Below are positions 35,064-44,889 of a DNA stretch of 64,000 bases, one piece after another. The stretch is taken from positions 434,001 through 498,000 of the forward strand of contig CAWHMO010000010.1 in the NCBI GenBank assembly GCA_963830565.1. The letters are read 5' to 3'. The position numbers and the translations under genes were made by a program. Every line of letters starts with the position of its first letter. Position 1 is the stretch's first letter. The notes under the pieces are model-generated. The model saw only the letters and a list, made by a program, of their open reading frames with translations. It had not been told where the DNA came from and ran no database searches. The stretch comes from DATFDN01 sp963830565 (GTDB lineage: Bacteria > Pseudomonadota > Alphaproteobacteria > Acetobacterales > Acetobacteraceae).

Positions 35064-35207
35064 TCAGGCCTTCCTCGGCGCGACCACGCGCACCACGTCG
35101 TGGGCGTGCTCGCTCTGCAGTATCTCGGCGATCCGCGCCGCATCGGTGATTGCGGCGCCGCGGGCGAGGCCGGCGAACGGTCTCACCACGACCAGGTGCA
35201 TCTCCAT
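35064..35207 (-). CDS. 47-aa phage protein between terminator and sheath genes
   Basis: ATG at 35207 with GGGAGA upstream: MEMHLVVVRPFAGLARGAAI, TDAARIAEILQSEHAHDVVR, VVAPRKA. Ends five bases before the sheath ATG. Similar short VVRPF...GD-I/VVRV ORFs are common just upstream of sheath genes in this phage type. Function unknown. Confidence 0.7.
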   Translation of the reverse strand: MEMHLVVVRPFAGLARGAAITDAARIAEILQSEHAHDVVRVVAPRKA

Positions 35208-35247
35208 CTGCTCTCCCGTCTGGCTTGATTGGTGGCTTGTTTGCAGC

Positions 35248-36055
35248 TCAGGCCGATACCGTCACTGCGTTGATGTCGATCTCGCCGAACAGCATCGCCG
35301 GCTGCGGAACCGAAAGCGTGGTCGCGTATTCCACGCTGTAGAGGAGATCACGTCGATAGAGCAGCGCATCCTGCGACTGGTCGAAAACGACCGTTCCCGC
35401 GTAGGCCAGCCGTCCTTGCGTGCCATCGGAAAGCCCGATGAACGGTGTGCCAGCGAGCGCTTGGTCGATCGTGATCGCTGCCGCATCACGGGTAGCCGGC
35501 GTCGGGCACCAGCAGGTGACGCGAAATGTCTGCGATTGACGCCGCACTTCCTTTTGTGCCAGCGAGTCGGCCACGATGCGTGCGAGCAGCCGGCCTGCTC
35601 CGGGTACAGTCATCGTCGCCCCTGAAAGCAGGGTGATTTGATCGGCGCGCACCTGCGCCGCCAGGTTCGCGGCGACCGAAGCCGGCGTGTCCCCAAGCTG
35701 GGTGCGGTACGCGTAGGTGCGTCGACCTACAAGAACCCCGGCGAGTTGGCCAAGGTCAGCACTGCCGCCGAAGCTGACGGCAAATCCGGCAACGGAGGCG
35801 TTCAGCGTCGTGGAAACGGGGCTGGCCGCCCATTGCTGCTGATAACGCGTCGTACACGCGGCCATCTTGCCCTGGAAAGACGGTGACATTCACGACGCCT
35901 GCTCGAAGATCGGCGTCCAGAGCAGCCGCGTTGGGCCAGCCGCGATAGATTCGGCAATCTACACCCGGCACGCTGGCGGCGCCCGTACCACTCGGATAGA
36001 GCGCGCCCGAGGCGAGCGTGACGATCGCGCTCTCGACGTCGGATTGATCGGCCAT
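35248..36055 (-). CDS. Phage tail completion/connector protein (apparent frameshift)
   Basis: First frame MADQSDVESAIVTLASGALY, YRGWPNAAALDADLRAGVVN, VTVFPGQDGRV; second frame TRYQQQWAASPVSTTLNASV, GRRTYAYRTQLGDTPASVAA, ARIVADSLAQKEVRRQSQTF. They join at GTGTACG (35851-35857); GTGTCG would read GRVSTRYQQQ. About 268 aa. It lies between the connector genes and the sheath, as tail terminators do. Confidence 0.7.
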
Positions 36056-36699
36056 CAGGTGATCGCCTGCTTTACCGTGAGACGCCAGCCCAGCGAGGTG
36101 AGCTCGGCGGCAGCGACAATGGCCGTGCGGCCAAGATCGTCGCTCATCAGGTCAGCCGGCAGCAGCACGATTCCGGGGGGAGCCGGCAGAAGCACAGTCC
36201 AGAGGGGTACACCGCTGTCGCTGGGAAGTTGGGCGGAGGGCTGGCCACCACCGGAAAATCCGATGACGCTGGCCGGCCAATTGGTGAGCAACGGAGCGAT
36301 GCTGGATGCGGTCACACCTCCGTAGCCATTCACCCCGGTAGTGGCCGGAGCAGCCGGGCGAGCAAACGAGACGACGCGACTGGTTCGCACGCACAGCGCG
36401 GGCAGCAGCGGCTGCTGCGCGGCGATGAACCAGGTCGTTTCGCCCTGCACCAGATAATCACCGGCTCTGGTATACACGTAGTCGAAAATGCCTTGCGCCA
36501 GCGCGTCGCCGTAACCTTGCGGCTTGCTGAACTGACCTTGCATACCGGTGAACAGCGCCGGCAGCCGCAGGAAGCGGTTGGCGGGCGCGAGCGGGTTTGA
36601 TGGGCTCGATGAGCGGTACGCGTCGGCCCACTCCCCTGCCGCGCGCGCACAAATATTGCAGGCCCAACCAATCCGATCCTGAAGTCGCTTTTGGCGCAT
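36055..36699 (-). CDS. Phage head-tail region protein
   Basis: 214 aa from MRQKRLQDRIGWACNICARA. Contains ANRFLRLPALFTGMQGQFSK, PQGYGDALAQGIFDYVYTRA and GDYLVQGETTWFIAAQQPLL, the last typical of head-tail joining proteins that carry an SH3-like barrel. TGATG overlap with the upstream gene. No family name can be given with confidence. Confidence 0.7.
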   Translation of the reverse strand: MRQKRLQDRIGWACNICARAAGEWADAYRSSSPSNPLAPANRFLRLPALFTGMQGQFSKPQGYGDALAQGIFDYVYTRAGDYLVQGETTWFIAAQQPLLPALCVRTSRVVSFARPAAPATTGVNGYGGVTASSIAPLLTNWPASVIGFSGGGQPSAQLPSDSGVPLWTVLLPAPPGIVLLPADLMSDDLGRTAIVAAAELTSLGWRLTVKQAIT

Positions 36700-37073
36700 C
36701 AAACCACCACGGTGATGCCGTTGTCGCGCAGACCAGGGCCCGGCGGAACGCCGAAAAAGGACGCGAGACGCCGTCGCCACTGATCGAACAGGCGCTCGCG
36801 GTCCTGAATCTCGGTCCGGTTCCGGGTCCAGACCGCCGCTTGGTCGGTATCGAGATTATCGCCGGCGCGCACGACGCCGATCTCAAGCATTGCGAGCTGA
36901 CCGAGATAGCGGCGAGCCACCGTCTCCTCTTCCGGCGCCAGATTGTTCATACGGAACTCGAGCTCGCCGTAGATCTGGTAAAATCGCCAGTTTTCAAAGC
37001 CGGCTGCACCCGAGCCGTAAGCGGGGTAGCCGCAGAAGCGGCGGATGTCGGTCTTTTCCGCATTGGTGAACAC
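36699..37073 (-). CDS. Phage head-tail connector protein
   Basis: 124 aa: MFTNAEKTDIRRFCGYPAYG, YGELEFRMNNLAPEEETVAR, RLFDQWRRRLASFFGVPPGP. All-helical, directly downstream of the major capsid gene, fitting the gp6/gp15 adaptor position. Confidence 0.75.
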   Translation of the reverse strand: MFTNAEKTDIRRFCGYPAYGSGAAGFENWRFYQIYGELEFRMNNLAPEEETVARRYLGQLAMLEIGVVRAGDNLDTDQAAVWTRNRTEIQDRERLFDQWRRRLASFFGVPPGPGLRDNGITVVV

Positions 37074-37152
37074 CGCAAGGACCCGCTATTGGAGAGGTTG
37101 CGCAGCGCAGGCCAGCGGTAGCGAGCGCCTACTGGCGCTCGCTACCGCTTAC

Positions 37153-38475
37153 TCAGCCGATGTGCTCGATCATCACCGCCCGCTTGAAGGCGGCGTTGGT
37201 CGCGGTGGGAATTGTGGTGGGATTGGTCGTGGTGTCCGACGGGGCACAGAAACCGCCGATCCAGTACCAGGACTGGGCGATGATCTGCTGCAGCCGGTCG
37301 ATGGGTTCACGCGTCACCATCGCCACATTATCGACGATGCTGACGATGGAGTCCCTTGGCGCGACATCATCCGCCGCCATTCCGGCGAAGTCGCCTTCGA
37401 TCAGCGCGCCCTGGCCGCAGATGATCGGGCGCCGTACCATCAATCCTGGTAGCGACGGATGCGCTTGTACGTACGCCTCGGTGGTCGGGATGAAGCGCAG
37501 GCCGAGGAACTGGTTTACCATGCCCTGCTGAAAGACCTGGTTCGCCGAAGTCGCGCCCTGAAAGAGCTGCTTGAAGTCGGGGTCGGCAAAGAGCTGCCGG
37601 GCTGAGACCGGATCCAGATAGCAGTTGTAAACGCCGCCGATTTCTGGCACGGCGTTGAGCCGAAGCTTTGCCACGGCATCCAGCAGGCAACCCATCGTCA
37701 GGCTGTCGGTCGCAGCAAGCTGGCCGGTGTTGCCGCGCGCGGCTGGACGAATGACGACGGAGGCGTTGGCAGCCATCACCGTATTTGCCGCAGTTCCGTC
37801 GGATGCCGAGACATTCCCGGAGAATGTCAGCGTACCCGAGGCGCCGTTGGGCGTGGTCGATGTGCTGACCACGTCGACGCTGGTTCCGATCAGCGTGTAG
37901 GCGTTGGCACCGACAGTCACCGTAAGTGGATTCGACGGGCTGACCGGGAGCTGTGCCCCATTGACGCCGGCGGTGGCGAAGCCTCTGACGTCGTCGACCG
38001 CGATCGTGGCGGCTGCGGTGGAAAGGCTGACGCTTACGCGCGTGTTGCCGCCGAAATAGGCCGCGAAAAGAGCATTGCGAGCCAACTCGTCGAGGCTACG
38101 CGCTGCCTGCTCGCCATTCACATAGGCGTTGTGCAGGAACAGGCTCGCAATGCCGACACGGCTGGTGACCATGTTAAGGTCAGTCGTCGCCGCATAGTGG
38201 TTCATCGTAAGCGTGTACTGCTCAATTCCCCACGCCGTCGGCGTCAGGCCATTGTCGAGATTGGTGTTCGTGGCCGGCGGCACCGGAGTGGTGATTGCGG
38301 GCTTCAGGCCGGCGCGGGTCTTCGTGAGCGTCTCACCGATGCCAACCGCGATGTCTTCACGGTCGGCGCAGGCCCGGTAGCCCAGCCGCGAATGCAGCGC
38401 CTGCTGGAACTCGCGCTCTAGGAAACCCTGCTGAATGATCGGCTGCAAGGCGGCGGGAAAATTCGAGATGCCCAT
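37153..38475 (-). CDS. Major capsid protein with inserted Ig-like module
   Basis: 440 aa. N terminus MGISNFPAALQPIIQQGFLE and PPATNTNLDNGLTP, mid part FLHNAYVNGEQAARSLDELA, and a C half ANQVFQQGMVNQFLGLRFIP, TTEAYVQAHPSL, PGLMVRRPIICGQGALIEGD follow the P22-gp5-like/HK97-fold coat family. Residues about 165-260 (VDDVRGFATAGVNG, YTLIGTSVDVVSTST, GNVSASDGTAANTV) look like an inserted beta domain and resemble a module in the 781-aa fibre. Confidence 0.8.
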   Translation of the reverse strand: MGISNFPAALQPIIQQGFLEREFQQALHSRLGYRACADREDIAVGIGETLTKTRAGLKPAITTPVPPATNTNLDNGLTPTAWGIEQYTLTMNHYAATTDLNMVTSRVGIASLFLHNAYVNGEQAARSLDELARNALFAAYFGGNTRVSVSLSTAAATIAVDDVRGFATAGVNGAQLPVSPSNPLTVTVGANAYTLIGTSVDVVSTSTTPNGASGTLTFSGNVSASDGTAANTVMAANASVVIRPAARGNTGQLAATDSLTMGCLLDAVAKLRLNAVPEIGGVYNCYLDPVSARQLFADPDFKQLFQGATSANQVFQQGMVNQFLGLRFIPTTEAYVQAHPSLPGLMVRRPIICGQGALIEGDFAGMAADDVAPRDSIVSIVDNVAMVTREPIDRLQQIIAQSWYWIGGFCAPSDTTTNPTTIPTATNAAFKRAVMIEHIG

Positions 38476-38620
38476 ACGAAAGAGTCCTCTGCGAGACAGG
38501 TGAATGGCCGCGAAGGACGCAGATCGACCTTCGGCTGGCTGAGTGGGGGTCAGACCGGCCCGGGTACCGGGTCCGGCATATCAGGCTGGTCAGTCGGCGA
38601 CGGCCGGGTGGCCCCGGCGG

Positions 38621-40715
38621 TTACTGCACTTCGGCCCCCGTTGGGGCGAAGGAGAGGTGGAGCGGGTTGCCGGACGGCGAGGTGGCGTTGTTCGCCGTCA
38701 GGGTGATGCCGCCGTTCACAGTATCGGCCCGGAGCGAGAGCGTGACGTTGGCAAGCGCGCTGTCGCCACCCTTGGCAACGATATTTTGCCAGGTAACGGC
38801 CGTGCTCGCGGCGGAATTAGGTCGCCTTGCTCCGAATTCGATGAAGAAGCTGTACATCGCGCCGGTGACTGTGTCGCGGACGGTGACGTAGCCGTGGTAG
38901 GTACCGGCCATGCCGGAGGTGAGATTCATGACATTGGCACTTCCGGCGGCAGCGCCGTCCGCCGTGAGCTGTCCCGAACCGCCACTTGCGATGGAAGCGC
39001 GCAGCACGTTCGCAGTGAGCTGGGCGTCACCGGCCGCACCGCTCGGGAAGTTGCCAGATGCATAAGCAACTGTGCCGAAGCGGCCGCGGTCAGTGGCGTA
39101 GTTGCCGCCTAGTACGACGCTGAACGCGCCACTTTCGGCGTTGAACGTACCACCGATAAGCACGCCGCCAAATCCGGTGATCGTGTTGGCCTGCCCGCCC
39201 CCGCCGAAACCAAAATAGCCGGCGTTGGTGTTGCCCTGGCCGCCGACCTGGACCGTCGCCGTGCTCTGTGCGGAATTATTGATTCCGCTGAGAATGGCTG
39301 AATATGGGCCAGTCGCAGCCTGGTAGGACCCGATGCGCGAGGTCTGGAAATCCACCGCCTGCGTTCCGCGCAGGCTGCCTCCGACCGAAGTCCCGTCAGG
39401 AGGTGGCCCTGCCGTGATGGCACGAGAAATGCCGGTTGCCGGATTGCCGAGCAGGGGATAGCCCGGAGTTCGCACGTTCTGGGCGGAAGTCGGATCGACG
39501 CTGTAGGACCAAGTCGTCTCCGCTCCATCGCCGCTGATCTCGATGTTTGGGCCGACCAGCGGCGAAGGCCCGACGGTGATCGCCTTGCCCAACGGCGCTT
39601 GGACATCCGAAAGCCGAAGTCTGATTTGCCGCCCTGCGTCGACGTGAACGCCGTCTCCGCTACTGGTCGGGATCGTGCCCTCGACAAGGATGTTGTACGG
39701 TTGAGCGGCGACCGAAGGGGCGGTAAAGCGAAGAGCTGTGTACCCGGTAGCAGCGTTGTTACTCTCAAATCCGTAGATTTGGATGTTGTTCACGTTGCCA
39801 GTCAGCGTCGGATCCCCAATCGTCACGAGATCGCCGGCATTGGCGCCTCCGCCTTCCGCTCGCAACCCGAAGAATCGGATGAGCCGCACGGGAACGCTGG
39901 CGTTGGCGTTATGAATGACCAGCCCCTGCCCAGTGGGCCCAATCACATCCAACCCGTAAAAGGAAAGCTCGTTGGTTGCGTCTTCTCCGGCCGGACCGAT
40001 GCTGTTGATCTCGACCGCGGGGACGTTTGCGTTCCCGCACTGCCAGAACAGAAGACCGGTAAACTTGCTTTCGCGCACATAGGCATGGCCTGGAACATTC
40101 TTCGCAACGCCCAGGGTACAGCCCACGGCCGTTTAGAAAGTAGACATGAACGTCGCGCATTGTGATGAAGTCATCACGATCGTAGAAGACGAATGCGTTC
40201 TGCTGGCTCGATAACCCGCGAACTCCCAGAACAGACATGCCCTCGATGGTTGGGCCGGCCTGGTCGGAACCAGGACTTAGGCTCGTGCCGTTGTAGGCAT
40301 TGAATGCCCATGCCTCCGACCAGGAGAACAGATCCCCGGAATAGGAAGGGCCGAGCTTCAGGTAAGTCTTGTGGGGACCATCGCCTACGAGCGAGCCCCC
40401 GCGGGTGAAGGTTGGCAGCGACGTCGTGCCGTTGATGAGGTACACTCCGGCGGGAATGTAGAGAGTTGCAGGATTACCGGCCGCGAGCTGGGCATTCACC
40501 TGCGCGATGGCCGCAGCAAAGGCCGAGGTGTCGTCCGTGGTGCCGTTGCCGGTTGCGCCGAAGTTGCGCACATTCAACACGGAGGCGGTTGCGATCGAGC
40601 CCACCGACAGGTTCGTTGGGATCTGGCCGGGGCTGTAAAGGCCGTGATATGATGCTGCCGAGGCGCTTGAGACGGTCATCAGAGCCGCGAGTGCGGCCGG
40701 GACTGCCCTTTTCAT
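38621..40715 (-). CDS. Secreted right-handed beta-helix protein, pectate-lyase-3 type (apparent frameshift)
   Basis: ATG at 40715 starts a clear signal peptide MKRAVPAALAALMTVSSASA followed by ASYHGLYSPGQIPT. Then VLNVRNFGATGNGTTDDTSA, FAAAIAQVNAQL, TLYIPAGVYLINGTT, GGSLVGDGPHKTYLKLGPS: the start of a pectate-lyase-3/GH28-like helix. After GTACC (40115-40119; GTCC restores NGRGLSLGVAKN) the second frame continues the helix (VRLIRFFGLRAEGGGANAGD, IQIYGFESNNAATGYTALRF) and ends in a Ser/Gly-rich beta domain. About 697 aa. A signal peptide on a gene inside the head module is unexpected: it may be a moron gene or a capsid fibre. Confidence 0.75.
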
Positions 40716-40725
40716 GCGCGCGCCC

Positions 40726-41031
40726 TCAGTATGCCGTGCCCGTGCCGCGCGAGACGAACACCGTCCCGGAGCCGCTGTTGAGCAGGACGGAGATGGCACT
40801 GACCGTCTCCGGCGCGTGCAGAAGCAGACGCGCGCCCGCCGGAACCGGGGTATCGTTGACGGTAGCGGCTTGGCTGGCGACCCCCAGCCGTACGAACACA
40901 TAATCGTTCGCCGCATTGGTCACGAGCACGGAGGTTCCCGCTGGCGGCAATATCTGGCCGACTGCGGTGGTGCTGGCGGCAATGGACAGGGTGTAGGATG
41001 GTTGGAAGGGCTGTGCTGTCCCGACGCTCAT
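40726..41031 (-). CDS. Small beta-rich phage head-region protein
   Basis: 101 aa from MSVGTAQPFQPSYTLSIAAS: TTAVGQILPPAGTSVLVTNA, ANDYVFVRLGVASQAATVND, ISVLLNSGSGTVFVSRGTGT. Ig/jelly-roll-like; similar small proteins lie near capsid genes of several phages and may decorate the capsid. Its position between scaffold and the beta-helix gene supports a head role. Confidence 0.65.
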   Translation of the reverse strand: MSVGTAQPFQPSYTLSIAASTTAVGQILPPAGTSVLVTNAANDYVFVRLGVASQAATVNDTPVPAGARLLLHAPETVSAISVLLNSGSGTVFVSRGTGTAY

Positions 41032-41158
41032 GCGATGGTCCTTTCGCCGCGCATTCCAGCCATTCAGGCAGCGATGCGCGCGGTATGTGGCTGGACGAGT
41101 GAGGCGACGGCCGTGCTTGTACACCGATAACGGCGGACGGCTCGTAAGCCGACCTGAT

Positions 41159-41584
41159 TCAGGAACGGCGTTTCAACAGAGCGGCGCGTGCGCTGCGCCA
41201 TTCATCCTCGGTCATATCCATGGCAAGCTTCTGGCGAGGAGGCTGAGCAGGAGGAGCTGCGGCGGAACTGGAGGTAGAGGCCGGCGATGAGGTGCCGAAG
41301 AGCCAGGGTTTGGCTCGCTTGAGATCGGCGATGAGCGCGCTGGCGCTTTCGACCTCGCCATCCCCGTTCAGCTTGACGGTCGAGGTGTCCAGCAGCTTAA
41401 GCCCGTCGGGGTCCACGATCCCGGCTCTGATGGCCTCGGCTTTCAGTTCGGCCCGCACTATCCGCGCCTCGGTCTGTCGTTGCACGTCGGCGAGCTGGCG
41501 CTCCAGTGCTTCAGCACGCGAACGTAGCTCGCTCAGGACATCGGCCGCGTCATCCGCGGAGAAGACGGCGTGTTTGTCAGACAT
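41159..41584 (-). CDS. Scaffold-like phage protein
   Basis: 141 aa from MSDKHAVFSADDAADVLSEL. A central coiled coil (RSRAEALERQLADVQRQTEA), then DPDGLKLLDTSTVKLNGDGE, ALIADLKRAKPWLFGTSSPA and a basic C terminus. The D-P-D-G-L-K-L-LD and LK-KP-LF pattern is common in phage scaffolding proteins. Overlaps the portal stop by eight bases. Confidence 0.75.
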   Translation of the reverse strand: MSDKHAVFSADDAADVLSELRSRAEALERQLADVQRQTEARIVRAELKAEAIRAGIVDPDGLKLLDTSTVKLNGDGEVESASALIADLKRAKPWLFGTSSPASTSSSAAAPPAQPPRQKLAMDMTEDEWRSARAALLKRRS

Positions 41585-43001
41585 CACGGGCTCCGGAAGC
41601 AGCAGGGTCCGCCGCAATGCGAGCGAGCTCGGCGGGGACGTTGTCGATGTCGTAGGTGTCTGCGATCGCCTTCACCGCGGTTTCGCGACTGAGCTGCCCG
41701 GATCGGACGAGTGTGGCCAGCGTTTGCGCATCCTTCTGGCGGTCGTCCGCGGTGAGCGGATACCACCGAGGCCATTTCAGCGTCAGCCGGGCGTTAGGAT
41801 CGAGGTCTGGCACGGGCTGCCCCAAGACCCGCAGCGGGTACTGCGATCTGGCGCGAAGCACCATGCGGCAGAGTTCCAGCAGAGCACCTTCGCCGTAGCT
41901 CACGCGAAGGTTGTCAGCGAGCCAGATCAGACCTTGGTTCATCAGCTCCAGTGCACGCCCAGACTGTGCGGCGGAGATGCGGTCGGCACTCGCGCGGTTG
42001 CCGTGGATGCTTTCCAGCGCCAGCTCGCGGAGGGTGCGGACATAATCGAGTACCGCTGCTGAGGCAGTGCCGCCGATCTCCAGGAGCTTGGCATCGCCCT
42101 TTTCGCTCACCAGGAGGGCATTGCCGGCACCTTTGACGATTTCGGTATCGGAGGTGGCCGGCTCCTTGATGATCAGGGTGGGGTCGCTGCTGTATTTCAG
42201 CCCGCGCCCGGCTTGGCTGAGCTGGTAATCGATTTCTATCTGCGTTTCGACTGCGGCACGAAATGTGCAGGCTCCATCGCTCGCGTCACCCGAGGCAGAA
42301 GGGCCGGGAAGATTCCGGACCCAGACGATCGGGACGAAGCCAAGCGCATGCCGAACCGTGCGGGCGTCGTCTATCGCCGCATCGGCAGGTCGGTCGACCG
42401 GCGCCGGAAGCAACCAGGTTTCCGCCTCTCGGTCCCAGCTCCGCTGGAACCAGTAATCGATCGAGGGATCGATCGTGTCATAGCCGTTAGCCGCCAGAAC
42501 GGAACCAGCTACCTTGTAACGCTCGTCGACCCGGGTAAGCGTGTCAGGCGCCTGCTGGTCCCAGACCGGCGTCAGGTATGTTGTATCGAGCACATCGAAA
42601 AAAATGCGACTCGCGAGAACCCGCATCAGGATCGCGACCGAGCCGACCGAGCCTTTCACGGCGGCGTCGGTCATCACCTGATTGAGCCGGGTTTCCTTCA
42701 CCACGTCTGCGAGCAAACTCCGCACCATGTGGTCCGCACAGTCAATGGTCGGAAAATGGCCCTCGCTGAACAGCAAGGAGACACTATCCTCGACCACCAC
42801 CCGCGACAGGCCGTAGCGCACCGAAGGGCGACGGCTGCGAAGAGGAATATACTCGCCGCCAGCCCCACGCTCCTCATGGAATTGGTAAGGCAACACGTCG
42901 TACAGGGTGCCGTTCAGGACGCGCTTGAGAATGTCAAGCGCTCGCGCCCGTGGCGGATAATCGGAGTCGCGGGGGATGAGATCGCTGATGGTTTCGAACA
43001 T
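41577..43001 (-). CDS. Portal protein (SPP1 gp6-like)
   Basis: 474 aa. YGLSRVVVEDSVSLLFSEGH, MTDAAVKGSVGSVAILMRVL, RHALGFVPIVWVRNLPGPSA, EIDYQLSQAGRGLKYSSDPT, RALELMNQGLIWLADNLRVS and LTLKWPRWYPLTADDRQKDA match portal proteins of this group. The C-terminal AKAIADTYDIDNVPAELARI is the usual helical tail. Intact. Confidence 0.85.
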   Translation of the reverse strand: MFETISDLIPRDSDYPPRARALDILKRVLNGTLYDVLPYQFHEERGAGGEYIPLRSRRPSVRYGLSRVVVEDSVSLLFSEGHFPTIDCADHMVRSLLADVVKETRLNQVMTDAAVKGSVGSVAILMRVLASRIFFDVLDTTYLTPVWDQQAPDTLTRVDERYKVAGSVLAANGYDTIDPSIDYWFQRSWDREAETWLLPAPVDRPADAAIDDARTVRHALGFVPIVWVRNLPGPSASGDASDGACTFRAAVETQIEIDYQLSQAGRGLKYSSDPTLIIKEPATSDTEIVKGAGNALLVSEKGDAKLLEIGGTASAAVLDYVRTLRELALESIHGNRASADRISAAQSGRALELMNQGLIWLADNLRVSYGEGALLELCRMVLRARSQYPLRVLGQPVPDLDPNARLTLKWPRWYPLTADDRQKDAQTLATLVRSGQLSRETAVKAIADTYDIDNVPAELARIAADPAASGARDV

Positions 43002-43037
43002 GACGTCCCATTTCGTGGGCAGCGGCGGAGAGCTGGG

Positions 43038-44480
43038 CTACCGTGCGAGCAGTGGCATGCTGACCCGGCGGGTCCCGGATTGCTTGTCCGAGAGCAAGTG
43101 GAAGCCGCGCGCAAGCGCGTCCACTTGGTCATCCTTGCGTCCAAATGGGAAATCCCGAAGCTCCTCGATCAGCGTATTATTCCAATTGGCTCGCAGCATG
43201 GTCAGATTTCCTGCCTCCACCTGAGCTGCAAGCGGCGTCGCGCGCACGACCTTCGAGCCAGTCTCACGTGATGCGACAACGTTGTGTCCGGCAAGCATCC
43301 TGACCAGGTATGCAACCTGATTCTTGCCGGCCTGACCGGGGTCTTCAGGCAGTGATATCGTAACAGCGCGACCATCGAGCGTGGCGGCCTGCAGGATCGC
43401 TTCTTCCACCTGGCGTGGGTTGCCTCGTAGTCGTACGACATCCGCGATGATCCATCGTCCAGTGGTGTCGCGGAGCAGTTTCACGCCTGCGGTCCAATCG
43501 GGATCATTGCCTCCTCGTTCGACAGTGGCAGCGAGATCCCAGGCTCGGACTGCCGGCCCGGTCAGTCCGTTCGGGAGAGTATCTACGACCTCAATCCGAG
43601 AGGCATTGAACAAGGCGCCCTGACGCGGACGTGGTGACTGCTGGTAGAGCGCCGACCAGACCCGATGCCCGACGGCGTTGCGTTTGCGTTCCAGCGCATT
43701 GCGCCCTTCCCACTCCGGCCACAGAGGCTCGCCGGCATGTCGTCCGAGCGGGTCGTTCTCTTCCGCCAGGGCTGGGAGACGGAGAAGTCGCCATTCGGAC
43801 TCTTCCTGGGCCAGAAGCCGGCCGGCCAAATCGTCCTCATGCCAGCGGGTCATGATCAGCACCACTCGGGCGCGGGGCTTGAGCCGAGTGGTCAGATCGG
43901 AGCGGTACCAGTCCCACAGGCGCTCGCGCTGCACTGCGCTTTCGGCATCAAGAAGCGACTTTATGGGGTCATCAATAATGGCGAGGTCGGCGCGGCGACC
44001 TGTGATCGGGCCGCGTACTCCGGTGGCGAAATACTCGCCGTGCGCGGAAGTCTGCCACCGCGACGCCGCGCGGTTATCAGCGTTCAAGCGGTAGCCAAGC
44101 AGTGCGCTGTGTTCGGTCACCAGTGCGCGAACCTGCCTTCCAAAATGCGCTGCGAGGTCGGCAGTATGTGAGGCGGCAATTACTGAACTCCGCGGGTGCT
44201 GGACGAACCACCAGGCCGGGAACAGCACGGAGGCGTAAGTCGATTTCGCCGACCCGGGTGGCATCAGCACCATCAACCGATCGATCTCGCCCCGACTGAG
44301 GGCTTCCAGCCGATCGAGCAGCAATCCATGGTGACGTGCGGGCGTCTGACCCGATGGCTGCAAGACGTGGCGGGCCCAACCCCTCAGGCTGGCTCCGACG
44401 GGAGCGTCCGCGGTAGCGGGCGCATGCGCCTCCGCCGACGATCTGGCGATCGCCTGCTGATGACCAGGTCGAGGCGGCAA
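43038..44480 (-). CDS. terL: Terminase large subunit
   Basis: 480 aa. Walker A VLMPPGSAKSTYASVLFP (about residues 71-88), Walker B DLAIIDDP, coupling motif VLIMTRWHEDDLAGRL, nuclease acidic residues in VRAWDLAATVERGGNDPDW, SLPEDPGQAGK and FGRKDDQVDALARGF. The start is uncertain: TTG at 44480 is the best in-frame codon, with an upstream stop at about 44505. No small terminase gene was found on either side, and the DNA immediately upstream was displaced by the mobile element at 44564. Confidence 0.85.
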   Translation of the reverse strand: MPPRPGHQQAIARSSAEAHAPATADAPVGASLRGWARHVLQPSGQTPARHHGLLLDRLEALSRGEIDRLMVLMPPGSAKSTYASVLFPAWWFVQHPRSSVIAASHTADLAAHFGRQVRALVTEHSALLGYRLNADNRAASRWQTSAHGEYFATGVRGPITGRRADLAIIDDPIKSLLDAESAVQRERLWDWYRSDLTTRLKPRARVVLIMTRWHEDDLAGRLLAQEESEWRLLRLPALAEENDPLGRHAGEPLWPEWEGRNALERKRNAVGHRVWSALYQQSPRPRQGALFNASRIEVVDTLPNGLTGPAVRAWDLAATVERGGNDPDWTAGVKLLRDTTGRWIIADVVRLRGNPRQVEEAILQAATLDGRAVTISLPEDPGQAGKNQVAYLVRMLAGHNVVASRETGSKVVRATPLAAQVEAGNLTMLRANWNNTLIEELRDFPFGRKDDQVDALARGFHLLSDKQSGTRRVSMPLLAR

Positions 44481-44540
44481 TGGGTTTGTCTGAGAGAGAA
44501 GGGCGCCGGCGCTTAGCTACGAAGCGTCAGCATACCGATT

Positions 44541-44546
44541 TATATA
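44541..44546 (-). promoter_or_regulatory. Putative -10 box of the prophage structural operon, separated from its -35
   Basis: TATATA lies about 60 bases upstream of the terL start. Nine bases further upstream begins the GGGGCGTT duplication of the mobile element. With the element removed, TTGACC (48554-48559 on the plus-strand map) would lie 18 bp from this box. Confidence 0.45.
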
Positions 44547-44649
44547 CCCGAAACTGGGGCGTTGGTAGTGTCTCAGTTTGAATAAATTCCCATCGATGCT
44601 TGACCGCTCTAGCACAGCGGTGCCGTGGCGAAGGTGCTATCATGGGGGC

Positions 44650-44889
44650 ATGTCCAAAGCGGCTCCGCACCATGAACCAGCCAACATCGACGATCACCTA
44701 TCGCGTCACCGGCCAGTCGGCAACTACAGGGCAGAGGTCAACCGCCATGGAGAGATGACCATGTGGTGGATGCTTCACGTCAGATCGCGGAAACCTAAGC
44801 ATGGACCTCCGAAAACAAGCGCATCGGGGAGGATAGACCTCGGCAGACGCCTATCGAACCGCCGCACCTTCGGGAGGCCTGAGCCGTGA
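44650..44889 (+). CDS. Doubtful small ORF inside the element
   Basis: Starts MSKAAPHHEPANIDDHLSRH and ends RLSNRRTFGRPEP, overlapping the next gene's GTG. Composition is unremarkable and no family is recognised. It may be remnant IS1-type sequence rather than a gene. Confidence 0.25.
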   Translation: MSKAAPHHEPANIDDHLSRHRPVGNYRAEVNRHGEMTMWWMLHVRSRKPKHGPPKTSASGRIDLGRRLSNRRTFGRPEP

